NCBI RefSeq assembly: GCF_030540775.2
Contig: NZ_CP141266.1
Location: forward strand, 3,273,001-3,337,000
Reading direction: 5' to 3'
Length of the DNA: 64,000 nucleotides
Origin: Flavivirga abyssicola
Lineage (GTDB): Bacteria > Bacteroidota > Bacteroidia > Flavobacteriales > Flavobacteriaceae
Part shown: one piece after another, positions 34,617 to 44,247 of the stretch
How the letters are laid out: the number at the start of each line of letters is the position of its first letter
Position numbering within the stretch: position 1 is the first letter of the stretch
The notes under the pieces: model-generated
Told to the model about the DNA's origin: nothing
What the model saw: only the letters and a program-made list of their open reading frames with translations
Databases searched by the model: none
Translations under genes and position numbers: made by a program

Positions 34617-36656
34617 ATGAAACTAAAATCGATACTTAATTTAGTACTAATTACTATTTTATTCTTATCATGTGGCCATGATAAATCTAAGGAAAATACA
34701 AAAAGTACTGAGGTAAAAGAAACCACTGCTTTTAACCATAATGTAGAGCAGTTTGCTGATATTAAAATTCTTCGTTATCAAATTCCTGGATGGGAAAATT
34801 TAACTTTAAAAGAACAAACTTTAGTATATTATCTCACTCAAGCTGGTTTAGCGGGGAGAGATATTATGTGGGATCAAAATTATAGACATAATCTTAAAAT
34901 AAGAAAGGCGCTTGAGAATGTGTATACAAATTACGGAGGCGATAAAACATCTACAGATTGGAAGGCCTTTGAAACTTATTTAAAACGTGTTTGGTTTAGT
35001 AATGGAATACACCACCATTATTCGAATGATAAATTAAAACCAGAGTTTTCTTCAGACTATTTAAAGCAATTATTAACAGATACAAATACTACTTTAGAAG
35101 GAGACGCTTTTGATGTTCTTTTTAATGATGCAGATGCTAAAAAAGTAAACCAAGCTAAAGGTGTTGATAATGTAGGGCTTTCAGCAGTTAACTTTTATGG
35201 ACCTGATGTTACTAATAGTGATGTACAAAGTTTTTATGCAGCTAAGACATCTCCAAATCCGGAAAGACCATTATCTTTTGGGTTAAATTCACAATTAGTA
35301 AAAGAAAATGGCGTATTAAAGGAACGTGTTTACAAATCTGGAGGGCTGTATGGTTCGGCAATTGACGAAATCATTACATGGTTAGAATTAGCAAAAGGCG
35401 TTGCAGAAAATGAGGCTCAGGGTAATGCTCTTGGGTTATTAATTGATTATTATAAAACAGGTGATTTACAGACCTGGGACGATTATAATGTTGCCTGGAC
35501 TTCTGCAACAGCAGGCAATATTGATTATATAAATAGTTTTATTGAAGTATATAACGATCCGTTGGGCTATAGGGGATCTTATGAAAACATCATTCAGATT
35601 AATGATTTTGATATGTCTCAAAAGATGAAAGTATTATCGGATAATGCACAGTGGTTTGAAGACAATTCGCCTTTAATGGAAGCACATAAAAAAGATAGTG
35701 TTGTTGGCGTTACCTATAAAGTTGTTACAGTAGCAGGAGAGGCTGGAGATGCATCACCAAGCACACCAATTGGTGTAAATTTACCCAATGCCAATTGGAT
35801 TAGAAAAGAAGTAGGGAGTAAATCTGTTTCTTTAGGAAATATTATCCATGCTTATAATAATGCAGGTGGTTCTGGACGTTTAAAAGAGTTTGTTCACGAT
35901 GAAGAAGAGTTAAAATTAGCGGAAAAACATGGACAACTTGCAGACAAACTACATACCGCACTGCACGAGGTCATAGGACATGCCTCTGGACAGTTAAATC
36001 CGGGCGTAGGAGAGACTAAAGAAACATTGAAAAACTATGCTTCTACCTTAGAGGAAGGGCGTGCAGATCTGGTTGGATTATATTATTTATATGATGCTAA
36101 ATTGCAAGAACTGGGTTTGGTTGACGATTGGAAAAGTGTAGGGGAAACAGCTTATGATGACTATATTAGAAATGGGCTTGTAATACAGCTAATTCGTTTA
36201 AATTTAGGGGATGATGTTGAAGAAGCACATATGAGAAATAGACAGTGGGTGAGTGCTTGGGTATTTGAGAAAGGTAAAGCCGATAATGTTATTGAAAAAG
36301 TAGTACGTGATGGGAAAACGTATTACAATATCAATGATTATGAAAAGTTACATGACCTTTTTGGACAGTTATTGCGTGAAACACAGCGAATAAAATCTGA
36401 AGGGGATTATGAAGCAGTAGAAGCCTTAGTTGAAGGTTATGGTGTAAAAGTAGATCAAGCTTTGCATGCTGAAGTTTTAGAACGTAATAAACAATTTTCA
36501 TCTGCTCCTTATAATGGTTTTGTGAATCCTGTATTAATAGCTGAGAAAAATGATGAAGGAGAAATAATTGGGGTAAAAGTGACACAGCCAGAAACCTTTG
36601 CTGGGCAGATGTTGGATTATAGTAAAAACTACAATTTCTTACCAGAGGTAAACTAG
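34617..36656 (+). CDS. Dipeptidyl peptidase III (M49), lipoprotein
   Basis: 679-aa zinc exopeptidase that removes dipeptides from N-termini. Lipoprotein signal LVLITILFLSC (Cys near 19). The M49 zinc motif HEVIGH is at 450-455 (HExxxH) and the second motif EEGRAD at about 478-483 supplies the third ligand; the family form is EECRA, so glycine replaces cysteine. Also SFGLNSQLV and ANWIRKEVGSKSVSLGNI are typical of the family. Export to the envelope suggests peptide scavenging. A good terminator follows. Confidence 0.9.
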   Translation: MKLKSILNLVLITILFLSCGHDKSKENTKSTEVKETTAFNHNVEQFADIKILRYQIPGWENLTLKEQTLVYYLTQAGLAGRDIMWDQNYRHNLKIRKALENVYTNYGGDKTSTDWKAFETYLKRVWFSNGIHHHYSNDKLKPEFSSDYLKQLLTDTNTTLEGDAFDVLFNDADAKKVNQAKGVDNVGLSAVNFYGPDVTNSDVQSFYAAKTSPNPERPLSFGLNSQLVKENGVLKERVYKSGGLYGSAIDEIITWLELAKGVAENEAQGNALGLLIDYYKTGDLQTWDDYNVAWTSATAGNIDYINSFIEVYNDPLGYRGSYENIIQINDFDMSQKMKVLSDNAQWFEDNSPLMEAHKKDSVVGVTYKVVTVAGEAGDASPSTPIGVNLPNANWIRKEVGSKSVSLGNIIHAYNNAGGSGRLKEFVHDEEELKLAEKHGQLADKLHTALHEVIGHASGQLNPGVGETKETLKNYASTLEEGRADLVGLYYLYDAKLQELGLVDDWKSVGETAYDDYIRNGLVIQLIRLNLGDDVEEAHMRNRQWVSAWVFEKGKADNVIEKVVRDGKTYYNINDYEKLHDLFGQLLRETQRIKSEGDYEAVEALVEGYGVKVDQALHAEVLERNKQFSSAPYNGFVNPVLIAEKNDEGEIIGVKVTQPETFAGQMLDYSKNYNFLPEVN

Positions 36657-36676
36657 ATTATTTAACTTAATAAACA

Positions 36677-36710
36677 AAAAAACAGGCCCTTCATTCAAGG
36701 GTCTGTTTTT
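36677..36710 (+). terminator. Intrinsic terminator after the DPP III gene
   Basis: AAAAACAGGCCCTT pairs with AAGGGTCTGTTTTT around a 5-nt loop (one G-U pair), followed by a T-run. It lies about 20 nt after the stop codon. Confidence 0.85.
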
Positions 36711-37207
36711 TTGTTAACACTAAAAGTCAAAAGAATTAAATTAACAACTATTAGGATGCTAATTATAATTAGTATTTTCATAGTTTGAGTTTGTTTGTTA
36801 AACATTAGATGCACAAAAATTAAAAAGGTTGCGTGAGAATCTTAAAACTATTTATATAACAGATGAAATGTTCTTTTTCCTACCATAGTCGCTTACTTTA
36901 AAAACAATAAATATCTGATATTGGGTGGGTTAAAGTCATTAAATCTCATTAAAAGTTAGAAATAAGCTATTATTAAGGAAAGAATTTAATTATGTGATGA
37001 TATTTTTTAGTGTGATTTTGACAATAATTATGCCTAAAGTCAATTTGTAAACAAATTAAGATTAAATAATGAGACATCAACGCTGAAAGACTTTCTTAAG
37101 GGGAGTTAAATTATTCTTTACTATATTTTTCGGTGTGTTTTACATAATTTGTTTTCATTACACTGGGTTTTGTATAACGCTATTTCAGGACGAGACAACT
37201 ATATAAC
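36711..37207. other. Gene-free AT-rich stretch
   Basis: About 500 bp with no ORF above 30 codons that looks coding and no strong repeat arm. A short plus-strand run near 36806-36893 reads LDAQKLKRLRENLKTIYITDE before a stop and could be a decayed gene fragment. Otherwise nothing seen. Confidence 0.3.
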
Positions 37208-37243
37208 AAAAAAACCAGAGAAGTTAACTTCTCTGGTTTTTTT
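37208..37243. terminator. Strong terminator, bidirectional
   Basis: Perfect palindrome with stem AAACCAGAGAAGTT / AACTTCTCTGGTTT, flanked by A-run and T-run. It ends the minus-strand lipoprotein transcript (stop 37296). Confidence 0.85.
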
Positions 37244-37295
37244 AATAACATTTAAAACGGTCAACCGTATTTTGCGGTGACTGAAATTATATAGT

Positions 37296-38390
37296 CTATT
37301 TTCTTGTAAACGTAAAAGTATCGATGTAAGTTTCGTTACCATCGATGTAGGTTTCAGTAATTACTAGTTTACCATCAACAAATTTTACTTCGCCACTTTC
37401 TAATACTAAATCTCCATTAGGGTAGTCTTCACTGTATTGTGGATTAATAAAATCTTCATATTTGAATGATACCAAAGTCAACGTTTTGTCAGTTTCATTA
37501 TAGGCCCATTTACCAGTCTCTTTGTCATCATATTTTTGAATTTCATCAAAATAAACAGCACTACAGTTAGTTGCTGTAGCTTCAGTATTTATGTTTTTAT
37601 ATTCTTCATATTCAGTTATGTAAAAATCGCCATCACTTTCAATATTAAGTATCACCTCTTCTTTAACTGTCATACTATAATCAACTTCAATTGTTTCTTG
37701 ATTTTCACAAGTAGTCTCAAATTTATCATCATCAGTAGCTTCTACTAGAATCCATTCACCAGTAATAGCGGCATTACCACCCCATGCTTCTACTTCTACA
37801 CAAACAGTAACAATTTGACTGATGTTGTTTTCTGAATCATAAATACATAAATCAGCACAAAATTTTCCAGGAGGAAAAGAGTTTCCAAAATCTACGTCAA
37901 TTTCGTACTCACCATCTATTAAGTTTTTACTAGATTTTTTTAGTGGCCCTCTAGATTTGTCACTTTTAATATTACTAGATTTGTCTGTTACAAAACTAGA
38001 AACTGGAATATTAAAATAGTCAGAAGCATTATTGTTATCTGAATCTTTAAATAATAAGTAAGCACCAGCAACATTTGTTTCTGCTGTAGAAAACTTTAAA
38101 TTAAAACCAGAGCTTTGAAAAGCTTCTGCTTTATCTGAGCTTATTTCTAGATTTATATTACTATTTGGAGCAGGAGGTGTTCCTTGGTTTTTTGTTGCTC
38201 CATCTATAGATATATCAGAGTTTAAATTAGCTAAAGGAACTGGGTTTTCCTCAAGTTGGTTTTGCTCATTTGCTAGTTGCTCGTTTCCATTGTCGTTATT
38301 ATTGTCATCTGAAGAACAGGAATATACTAATATCGAAAATGCAATTAATGCAAATAATGGTTTAAAAAATTTCATAGTTTTCATTATCAT
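37296..38390 (-). CDS. Large acidic lipoprotein with lipocalin-like C-terminal domain
   Basis: 364 aa. Signal MKFFKPLFALIAFSILVYSC with lipobox cysteine; three in-frame ATGs (38390, 38384, 38375) give slightly different N-termini. An N-rich low-complexity linker (SSDDNNNDNGNEQLANEQNQ) precedes a beta-rich region (about 80-205) and a domain (about 210-360) beginning GEWILVEATDDDKFETTCENQ, close to other Bacteroidota lipocalin-like repeats. Probably surface-exposed. Function unknown. Monocistronic with its own terminator. Confidence 0.65.
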   Translation of the reverse strand: MIMKTMKFFKPLFALIAFSILVYSCSSDDNNNDNGNEQLANEQNQLEENPVPLANLNSDISIDGATKNQGTPPAPNSNINLEISSDKAEAFQSSGFNLKFSTAETNVAGAYLLFKDSDNNNASDYFNIPVSSFVTDKSSNIKSDKSRGPLKKSSKNLIDGEYEIDVDFGNSFPPGKFCADLCIYDSENNISQIVTVCVEVEAWGGNAAITGEWILVEATDDDKFETTCENQETIEVDYSMTVKEEVILNIESDGDFYITEYEEYKNINTEATATNCSAVYFDEIQKYDDKETGKWAYNETDKTLTLVSFKYEDFINPQYSEDYPNGDLVLESGEVKFVDGKLVITETYIDGNETYIDTFTFTRK

Positions 38391-38513
38391 TTGTTAATTT
38401 ATGATTAATGTGCATAGCTAAAAATATTAGTTCAATTGTGCAAAAATCTGAATCAGATTACATAAAAAAAAATGAAATAATAGACGAAGTGTTTAAAAAA
38501 TCAGATTAAGTGT

Positions 38514-38699
38514 TTATTTGAATAAAAACTTTATAGCCACTATAAATAAAATAAAAGCAATAAAAGCAATCAGCATCCATATACTACCAGCGTAAAAACG
38601 CTTATGCAGTTTTAAATCCTTTCGGTAAGTATATCCTATTATAATGGCGAAGGTAATAAAAAATAAAACTCCAAAAATGATTTGACCTTTACTAAACAT
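38514..38699 (-). CDS. Small conserved membrane protein
   Basis: 61 aa starting at the second in-frame methionine (complement of 38699); the first would add 22 poorly conserved residues. Two membrane segments (about 4-22 and 40-60) flank the basic loop YTYRKDLKLHKRFYAGS. I know this pattern (MFSKGQxxFxxLFFIxFxxxIxYxYRKDLKLHKxxY) from flavobacterial genomes as a conserved hypothetical. Divergent from the MazG-like gene. Confidence 0.65.
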   Translation of the reverse strand: MFSKGQIIFGVLFFITFAIIIGYTYRKDLKLHKRFYAGSIWMLIAFIAFILFIVAIKFLFK

Positions 38700-38774
38700 A
38701 TGGTTATTTTTATGCAAATTTAAGAAAACACTAAAGATTTTCTTCTCCAAGGAAATTAAAAACACTAATAATTA

Positions 38775-39161
38775 ATGAAAAATAAAATAGAAGCTGTAAA
38801 AGCGTTTCATACCGCATTTAAAATAGGACATAGGGAATCTCCCAAAGCAGATTTAGGAAAAGAGAAAAATACACTGCGTTTCAATTTAATGAAGGAAGAA
38901 AACGAAGAGTATTTAGAAGCTGCCAATAATAACGATTTGGTTGAAGTTGCAGATGCATTAGGGGATATGCTTTATATATTATGCGGAACCATTATTGAAC
39001 ATGGTATGCAATATAAAATAGAAGAGGTATTTGATGAAATACAACGTAGTAATATGAGTAAACTAGGTGATGACGGACAACCAATTTATAGAGAAGATGG
39101 TAAAGTGCTTAAAGGACCTAATTATTTTAAACCTAATATTGAATCTATTTTAGATAAATAA
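38775..39161 (+). CDS. MazG-like nucleotide pyrophosphohydrolase
   Basis: 128 aa, all-alpha NTP pyrophosphatase superfamily. The metal-binding pattern is present: MKEENEEYLEAANNNDLVEVADALGDMLYILCGTI (E-E-x-x-E at about 41-45, D-x-x-x-D at about 58-62 region). The C-terminal part (RSNMSKLGDDGQPIYREDGKVLKGPNYFKPNI) matches the subgroup often labelled PRA-PH-like and phage MazG-like proteins. It probably hydrolyses a non-canonical or deoxy NTP. Closed by a shared terminator with ilvE. Confidence 0.8.
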   Translation: MKNKIEAVKAFHTAFKIGHRESPKADLGKEKNTLRFNLMKEENEEYLEAANNNDLVEVADALGDMLYILCGTIIEHGMQYKIEEVFDEIQRSNMSKLGDDGQPIYREDGKVLKGPNYFKPNIESILDK

Positions 39162-39194
39162 AAAAAAGAGAAGCTATTTAGCTTCTCTTTTTTT
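39161..39194. terminator. Bidirectional terminator between MazG-like gene and ilvE
   Basis: AAAAAAAGAGAAGC / GCTTCTCTTTTTTT, 14-bp perfect stem with 6-nt loop, A-run and T-run at both ends, between convergent genes. Confidence 0.88.
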
Positions 39195-39208
39195 AATGAA
39201 TACTCTGT

Positions 39209-40276
39209 TTATTCAACTTTAAGTCTCCAGCCAAAAGGATCTTCGGCTTTATTGGTTTGTATATCTGTAATTCGTTTCTTTAATGAACTGGCATACGTGT
39301 CATCTAGTTCTGGTAGGTCAAAATCTTCACCTTTATAACCAAACCCGGCTATAGGAGAAATAACCGCGGCAGTACCCGCACCAAACATTTCTTTTAGAGA
39401 ACCATCTTTTGCCGCAGTAACCACTTCACTAACAGACAGTTTTCTAACTTCAACGGGAATGCCTTCAGCTTTAGCTAGTTCAATAATACTCTTACGTGTA
39501 ATACCATCTAGAATTCTATCGCTAGTTGGCCCTGTTATAAGTGTGTCGTTTATACGAACAAAAATATTCATAGCACCAGCTTCTTCAATATATTCATGGG
39601 TATTATCGTCTGTCCAAATAACCTGTTGGTACCCTTTTTCTATAGCCAATTGTGTCGGGTAAAATTGTCCGGCGTAATTTCCACCAGCTTTAGCAAAACC
39701 AACACCACCATTAGCAGAACGCGAGTATTTTTCTTCAATTAAAACTCTCACTTTTCCAGAAAAATAAGATCCAGAAGGTGCACAAGCTATAATAAATGTG
39801 TATTCATCGGCAGGAGAGGCATGAAAACCGTTACCAGAAGCAAAAACAAAAGGTCTTATATATAAAGAACTTCCATCTTTTTTAGGAATCCATTCATTAT
39901 CAACTTGTAATAATGTTTTAAGACCATCCATAAAATAGCTTTCTGGTAATTCAGGAATTGCCAGACGTTTCGACGAAATATTTAAACGTTTAAAATTCTC
40001 AATAGGACGAAATAACCAGACATCTTCGTTCGTATCTTTGTAGGCTTTCATACCTTCAAAGACAGATTGACCATAATGAAAAATCTTAGCGGATGGATCT
40101 AAACTAATAGCTTGATAAGGGACGACCTTAGGAGCTTGCCATTCACCATTTTTAAAATTGCATTCTAGCATGTGATCAGAAAATACATGCCCAAATTTTA
40201 AATTGTCAAAATCTACATCATTAATTTTAGTAGTTTTGGCTTTTATAATCTCGATATTGTTGATTATAGAGTTCAT
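39209..40276 (-). CDS. ilvE: Branched-chain amino acid aminotransferase
   Basis: PLP-dependent transaminase of fold type IV, 355 aa, the longer class II form. It interconverts Leu, Ile, Val and their keto acids. Motifs: FHYGQSVFEGMKAYK near 66-80, SLYIRPFVFASGNGFHASPADEYTF, FAKAGGNYAGQFYPTQLAIEKGYQQVIWTD with the PLP lysine, and EEAGAMNIFVR, then ITRKSIIELAKAEGIPVE and FGAGTAAVISPI. Ends at a shared terminator. Monocistronic. Confidence 0.93.
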   Translation of the reverse strand: MNSIINNIEIIKAKTTKINDVDFDNLKFGHVFSDHMLECNFKNGEWQAPKVVPYQAISLDPSAKIFHYGQSVFEGMKAYKDTNEDVWLFRPIENFKRLNISSKRLAIPELPESYFMDGLKTLLQVDNEWIPKKDGSSLYIRPFVFASGNGFHASPADEYTFIIACAPSGSYFSGKVRVLIEEKYSRSANGGVGFAKAGGNYAGQFYPTQLAIEKGYQQVIWTDDNTHEYIEEAGAMNIFVRINDTLITGPTSDRILDGITRKSIIELAKAEGIPVEVRKLSVSEVVTAAKDGSLKEMFGAGTAAVISPIAGFGYKGEDFDLPELDDTYASSLKKRITDIQTNKAEDPFGWRLKVE

Positions 40277-40370
40277 AAGTCTAGTTATTTAATGATACAA
40301 ATTTAGGTAAAAACGTTTTTAAAAAAACGGTATATTTACATAAATCGTTTAAAATTGAAATATTCATAAC

Positions 40371-40874
40371 ATGAAGTCGATTATCTTAGTAATTGTATGT
40401 GCCTTAATGTTAAATTCTTGCAAAAATAAAAATGAGGAATCATCTAAAAAAACACTAAAAAAAGAAGCCGTAGAATACGTATCTTTTGGAAAAGAAATAA
40501 TTGCAAATGATGCTATTGCAGCTACTTCTATGGCATCACACTACAAAACTATGAATGTAGGAGATTCCATTAATTCTAAAATGTTGGCTAAAGTTAATAG
40601 TGTCTGTCAGTCAAAAGGGTGTTGGATGACTCTAAATTTAGAGGACGGTAATGAAGTCATGGTGAAATTTAAAGACTACGGTTTTTTTGTGCCTAAAAAC
40701 ATTGCAGGTAAAGAGGTTATTGTAAATGGAAAAGCTTATATAAAAGAAGTCCCAATTGATGAATTGAGGCATTATGCTGAAGATGCTGGTAAATCTACTG
40801 AAGTTATAGCTGCAATTACCGAACCTAAAAAGACCTATTCGTTTGAAGCTGATGGTGTATTATTAAAACAATAG
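40371..40874 (+). CDS. DUF4920 lipoprotein
   Basis: 167 aa. Lipoprotein signal MKSIILVIVCALMLNSC (Cys17), then a lysine/glutamate linker. The DUF4920 core (about 50-150) resembles an OB-fold: KMLAKVNSVCQSKGCWMTLNLEDGNEVMVKFKDYGFFVPKNIAGKEVIVNGKAYIKEVPIDELRHYAEDAGKS. The cysteine pair CQSKGCWM is the family hallmark, possibly metal binding. Two nt before mnmD, so cotranscribed with it. Confidence 0.8.
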   Translation: MKSIILVIVCALMLNSCKNKNEESSKKTLKKEAVEYVSFGKEIIANDAIAATSMASHYKTMNVGDSINSKMLAKVNSVCQSKGCWMTLNLEDGNEVMVKFKDYGFFVPKNIAGKEVIVNGKAYIKEVPIDELRHYAEDAGKSTEVIAAITEPKKTYSFEADGVLLKQ

Positions 40875-40876
40875 TT

Positions 40877-41566
40877 TTGAAACGAGAAGTAGTAATAACG
40901 GGAGATGGTTCATCAACCATACATTTACCTGATTGGGATGAGCAATACCATTCAAAACATGGTGCTATACAAGAAGCTTATCATGTGTTTATAAAACATG
41001 GCTTGCTTCACTTTTATAATGTTGAACAAAGCAAAAACTTAAATGAGCAGGTAACTATTTTAGAAATTGGTTTTGGTACGGGGTTAAACGCTTTTATTAC
41101 TTTATTAGAAGCAGAAAAATTAAATATCAACATTAACTATTTTGGCGTAGAAGGTTATCCAATTTTAATGGATGAAATTGATCAGTTAAATTACCCGATT
41201 GAATTAAATGCACAAAATAAAGTGGCTCTTTTTAAACAGCTACATGAAGTTGTTTGGGAGGAAAAGTATATGGTTTCTGAAAACTTTTCAATAGAGAAAC
41301 AAAACCGTTTCTTTTCAGAAATCGCAGAAAAAAACATGTACAATATTATATATTTTGATGCTTTTGGCGCTCGGGTACAGCCTGAATTGTGGACAGAATC
41401 CATATTCTTAAAAATGTATAATGCATTAAAACCAGGAGGCGTTTTAGTTACTTATTCAGCAAAAGGAAGTGTACGTCGAGCTATGCAGGCAGTTGGCTTT
41501 ATTGTTGAGCGTTTACCTGGACCGCCTGGTAAACGTGAAATGTTACGCGCTTGCAAAGAAGCGTGA
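40877..41566 (+). CDS. mnmD: tRNA mnm5s2U34 methyltransferase, MnmD type
   Basis: 229-aa SAM-dependent methyltransferase, equivalent to the N-terminal half of MnmC, finishing the wobble modification of tRNAs for Lys, Glu and Gln. Start codon is TTG (40877): the N-terminus KREVVITGDGSSTIHLPDWDEQYHSKHGAIQEAYHVFI is conserved and no ATG is available. SAM site ILEIGFGTGLNAFITL (about 57-72); YFDAFGARVQPELWTE; C-terminal GFIVERLPGPPGKREMLRA is the family end. The oxidase half of MnmC is absent, as usual in this phylum. Confidence 0.9.
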   Translation: MKREVVITGDGSSTIHLPDWDEQYHSKHGAIQEAYHVFIKHGLLHFYNVEQSKNLNEQVTILEIGFGTGLNAFITLLEAEKLNININYFGVEGYPILMDEIDQLNYPIELNAQNKVALFKQLHEVVWEEKYMVSENFSIEKQNRFFSEIAEKNMYNIIYFDAFGARVQPELWTESIFLKMYNALKPGGVLVTYSAKGSVRRAMQAVGFIVERLPGPPGKREMLRACKEA

Positions 41567-41649
41567 CATTCAACGAAGTTAAATGTTTATATTAAAGGAA
41601 AGGTTAGTATTCAGCGAAGTTAAATGTTACGCGCTAGCAAAGAAGCGTG
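41540..41649 (+). repeat. Duplicated mnmD 3' end
   Basis: The last 26 bp of mnmD through its stop (41540-41565) recur at 41624-41649 with one mismatch, 84 bp downstream. In between, TTCAACGAAGTTAAATGTT (41569-41587) recurs as TTCAGCGAAGTTAAATGTT (41610-41628). This is a local duplication in the spacer, partly made of degenerate repeat arms. Confidence 0.7.
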
Positions 41650-41758
41650 GTCAAATGGCACTTAATAATTTTCTGGTCTGCAGATCGTAGACTGTTAAAC
41701 CTAATATAAAACGTTAGCATACAGGTATGCCTTTTTGTAACTTTAATAAAAAAAGAAA

Positions 41759-42664
41759 ATGCGAGTTTTAATAACAGGAGCGACAGGCTTAATAGGGCAG
41801 GAGATTGTAAAACTTTGTCAAGAGAAAGGTATTGCGGTTAATTACTTAACCACACGTAAAACTAAAATATTTCAAAAAGAAAATTATCAAGGGTATTACT
41901 GGAACCCTAAGAGTCAAGATATTGATACGGATTGTTTTAAGCATGTTGATGCCATTATACATCTGGCAGGAGCTACTGTTTCTAAACGCTGGACTTCTTC
42001 TTATAAAAAAGACATTTTATCTAGTAGAAAAATAACAACTCAGTTACTAATTAATGCTTTGAAAGGGGAGAGTCATACTATAAAACAAGTCATTTCTGCT
42101 AGTGCTATTGGAATTTACTCAGATTCCTTAATTAATTATTACGAAGAAAACTCTAAAGACTTTAGCAAATCTTTTTTAAGTCATGTCGTTCAGGCATGGG
42201 AACAAGAGGTTGATGCGTTTAACAAATTGGATATTACTGTTTCCAAAATAAGAATAGGCTTGGTTCTGGCTGAAAACGGTGGAGCACTTCAAGAAATGGT
42301 CAAGCCTATTAAGTTTGGATTAGGAGCAGCTTTTGGTAGCGGTAAACAATGGCAGTCCTGGATTCATGTTCAGGATTTAGCAAATATGTTTTTATATGTC
42401 TTGGAAAATAACTTAAAAGGCATTTATAATGGCGTAGCACCAAACCCTGTAACAAACAATGAATTAATAAAAACGGTGTCTAATGTGATACGCAGACCTT
42501 TGTTTTTGCCTAATATTCCTAAATTCTTTTTAAAGTTGGTATTGGGAGAGATGCATACATTACTATTTGAAAGCCAAAGAGTTAGTTCTAAGAAAATAGA
42601 AAATAAGGGATTTGTTTTTAAATACCATCACTTGTTGTTAGCTCTAGAGGACTTATTAAAATAG
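41759..42664 (+). CDS. TIGR01777 family epimerase (SDR superfamily)
   Basis: 301 aa, extended short-chain dehydrogenase fold. NAD(P) motif MRVLITGATGLIGQEIV at the start, HVDAIIHLAGATVSKRWTSSYKKDILSSRK (family-specific W-T), SASAIGIYSD (catalytic serine region), SKIRIGLVLAENGGALQEMVKPIKFGLGAAFGSGKQWQSWIHVQDLANMF, and a DUF1731-like C-terminus (RPLFLPNIPKFFLKLVLGEMHTLL). E. coli YfcH is a homologue of unknown substrate. Its 3' end overlaps the next gene by 9 nt, convergent. Confidence 0.88.
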   Translation: MRVLITGATGLIGQEIVKLCQEKGIAVNYLTTRKTKIFQKENYQGYYWNPKSQDIDTDCFKHVDAIIHLAGATVSKRWTSSYKKDILSSRKITTQLLINALKGESHTIKQVISASAIGIYSDSLINYYEENSKDFSKSFLSHVVQAWEQEVDAFNKLDITVSKIRIGLVLAENGGALQEMVKPIKFGLGAAFGSGKQWQSWIHVQDLANMFLYVLENNLKGIYNGVAPNPVTNNELIKTVSNVIRRPLFLPNIPKFFLKLVLGEMHTLLFESQRVSSKKIENKGFVFKYHHLLLALEDLLK

Positions 42665-43876
42665 ATTATATCCAAAAATAATTGATGTCCTAGGATAATT
42701 CGTATCAAACAAACTATTTGTTATTATTGTTTGATTTGAGGAAAATCTAGCTTCTAAGCTTATTTTATCATTAAATTTATAGCCTATGTCGAATGCAAAA
42801 TAGTTTTTTCCTCTTAATCCCAAATCTAATAAACTAGTTGTTTCATAATCAAAATTAGAACCTAAATCTATAGTATTAAAATTATATAAAGCATTTACAA
42901 ATATTTTTGAAGAAGGACTAATAGGGAAGTAGTACCTAATTCCAAATAGCAAATCAATTCCTTTGTAATTAATAGATACTTTCGTTGTTTTGGGACCTAA
43001 AGTAGTATTAACATAAACATAGTCATCAATCTCAGATTTGAAGCTTTGAAATGTTGGTTCAAATAATAATGCAAACTTCCCATTATTAAACGGTAAGACA
43101 AATTCTGATTCTAAACCTATCCCAAAATTTAAATTATTGCCAAAGTCTATTTTGCCTAGAGCACTATTTTTATTTTCAGTAGATAATGAAGTGAAATTAA
43201 TACTTGGTTTTATAAATAAATTAAATTTCCCGGTATTTTTTTCTTCTTGTATGGAGTTTGTATAATTGAGATCATTACATGCATTATATTTAATAAAATA
43301 CTCCATTAAGCTCGTTGTATTATATTTTAGTTTTTTTATATCATTTATTGTTAAGCTATTGCATTTTAAGTTATTGTTAATCTGTTGTTTATACTGATTG
43401 TTTTCCTTAGCTATGGTTTGGGAAGTATAATACTTTTTATAGATTAACTGCTCGATTTTTTCATTATTATTAAAAAAGAAAAGTCTAGCATTGTTATCCA
43501 GATATACAAATAAATTAGCCTTGCCTTCAACCAGATATTTTAGAAATAATGTTTTATCTCTCAGATCAGGGCTTTTAGTTTTGCTTAATTTATTTGTTTG
43601 CTTACTTGAAACATCTATTTTTACAAAAGCTCTTGTAAACTTCGTTTTGTCAAAACCAAATTCTGAAATGTTTTGAATAAGACCTTTGGTTGGTTTTGAA
43701 TTTTCACTATGTTTATAAATAAATGTTTTCGGATTGTTTTTCCAGTCTTCGTTTAAAATAAAACAATTAATTTTTTCTCCATTATTATTTTTAAAGTACC
43801 CTTTCTTAAAAGTGTCTTGGGAAAATATGTTTTGCGTTAAAATTAGAAGTATAATTAGGGCGGTTTTTTTGGACAT
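42656..43876 (-). CDS. Outer-membrane beta-barrel protein
   Basis: 406 aa. Signal peptide ends near NIFSQ. An N-terminal part (20-200) of mixed structure starts KKGYFKNNNGEKINCFILNEDWKNNPKTF, a pattern seen in many flavobacterial envelope proteins. Residues about 215-406 alternate as barrel strands and end in YPRTSIIFGYNLF with terminal phenylalanine, the sorting mark of outer-membrane barrels. Function unknown. Convergent overlap of 9 nt with the epimerase gene. Confidence 0.7.
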   Translation of the reverse strand: MSKKTALIILLILTQNIFSQDTFKKGYFKNNNGEKINCFILNEDWKNNPKTFIYKHSENSKPTKGLIQNISEFGFDKTKFTRAFVKIDVSSKQTNKLSKTKSPDLRDKTLFLKYLVEGKANLFVYLDNNARLFFFNNNEKIEQLIYKKYYTSQTIAKENNQYKQQINNNLKCNSLTINDIKKLKYNTTSLMEYFIKYNACNDLNYTNSIQEEKNTGKFNLFIKPSINFTSLSTENKNSALGKIDFGNNLNFGIGLESEFVLPFNNGKFALLFEPTFQSFKSEIDDYVYVNTTLGPKTTKVSINYKGIDLLFGIRYYFPISPSSKIFVNALYNFNTIDLGSNFDYETTSLLDLGLRGKNYFAFDIGYKFNDKISLEARFSSNQTIITNSLFDTNYPRTSIIFGYNLF

Positions 43877-44247
43877 AGTAAATCTGTGTTTTCTTACTGT
43901 GGAATCTTTAGCAAGCGAATTTATATAAAAAATCTTATAATTAAGATGATAACTTTAATTAAAAAAGTTCTTTGTTCTTATAGTTTATTTTAAATGGGAT
44001 GTAACAAAATAATTCACCTTTAGACCTATATTATCGTCTACTAAGCAATAATATTTATGAAGCTTATTTTACTTAAATATCTATAAGAGTACAATTAAAG
44101 GCTTTGTGCAATTTTGTTGCACATAATAATTATACATTCCATTAGAAACGTGATTCAAGAAAATAATTCCCTAGTAAATTATGGACAAAAAGCCTCTTTA
44201 ATTAATATTGAAAAAATATTTAATGACATTATGACATTTTTATAATA
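43877..44247 (+). other. grpE upstream region
   Basis: About 370 bp of AT-rich sequence without a credible gene. Near its right end a direct repeat, TGACATTATGACATT (about 44224-44238), lies 10-24 bp upstream of the -24 box of the sigma-54-like promoter and could be an activator site. Confidence 0.35.

Noticed and set aside
38700-38765. Longer start for the small membrane protein
   Set aside because: The extra 22 residues lie in a spacer close to the divergent MazG-like gene and do not fit the known N-terminus MFSKGQ.
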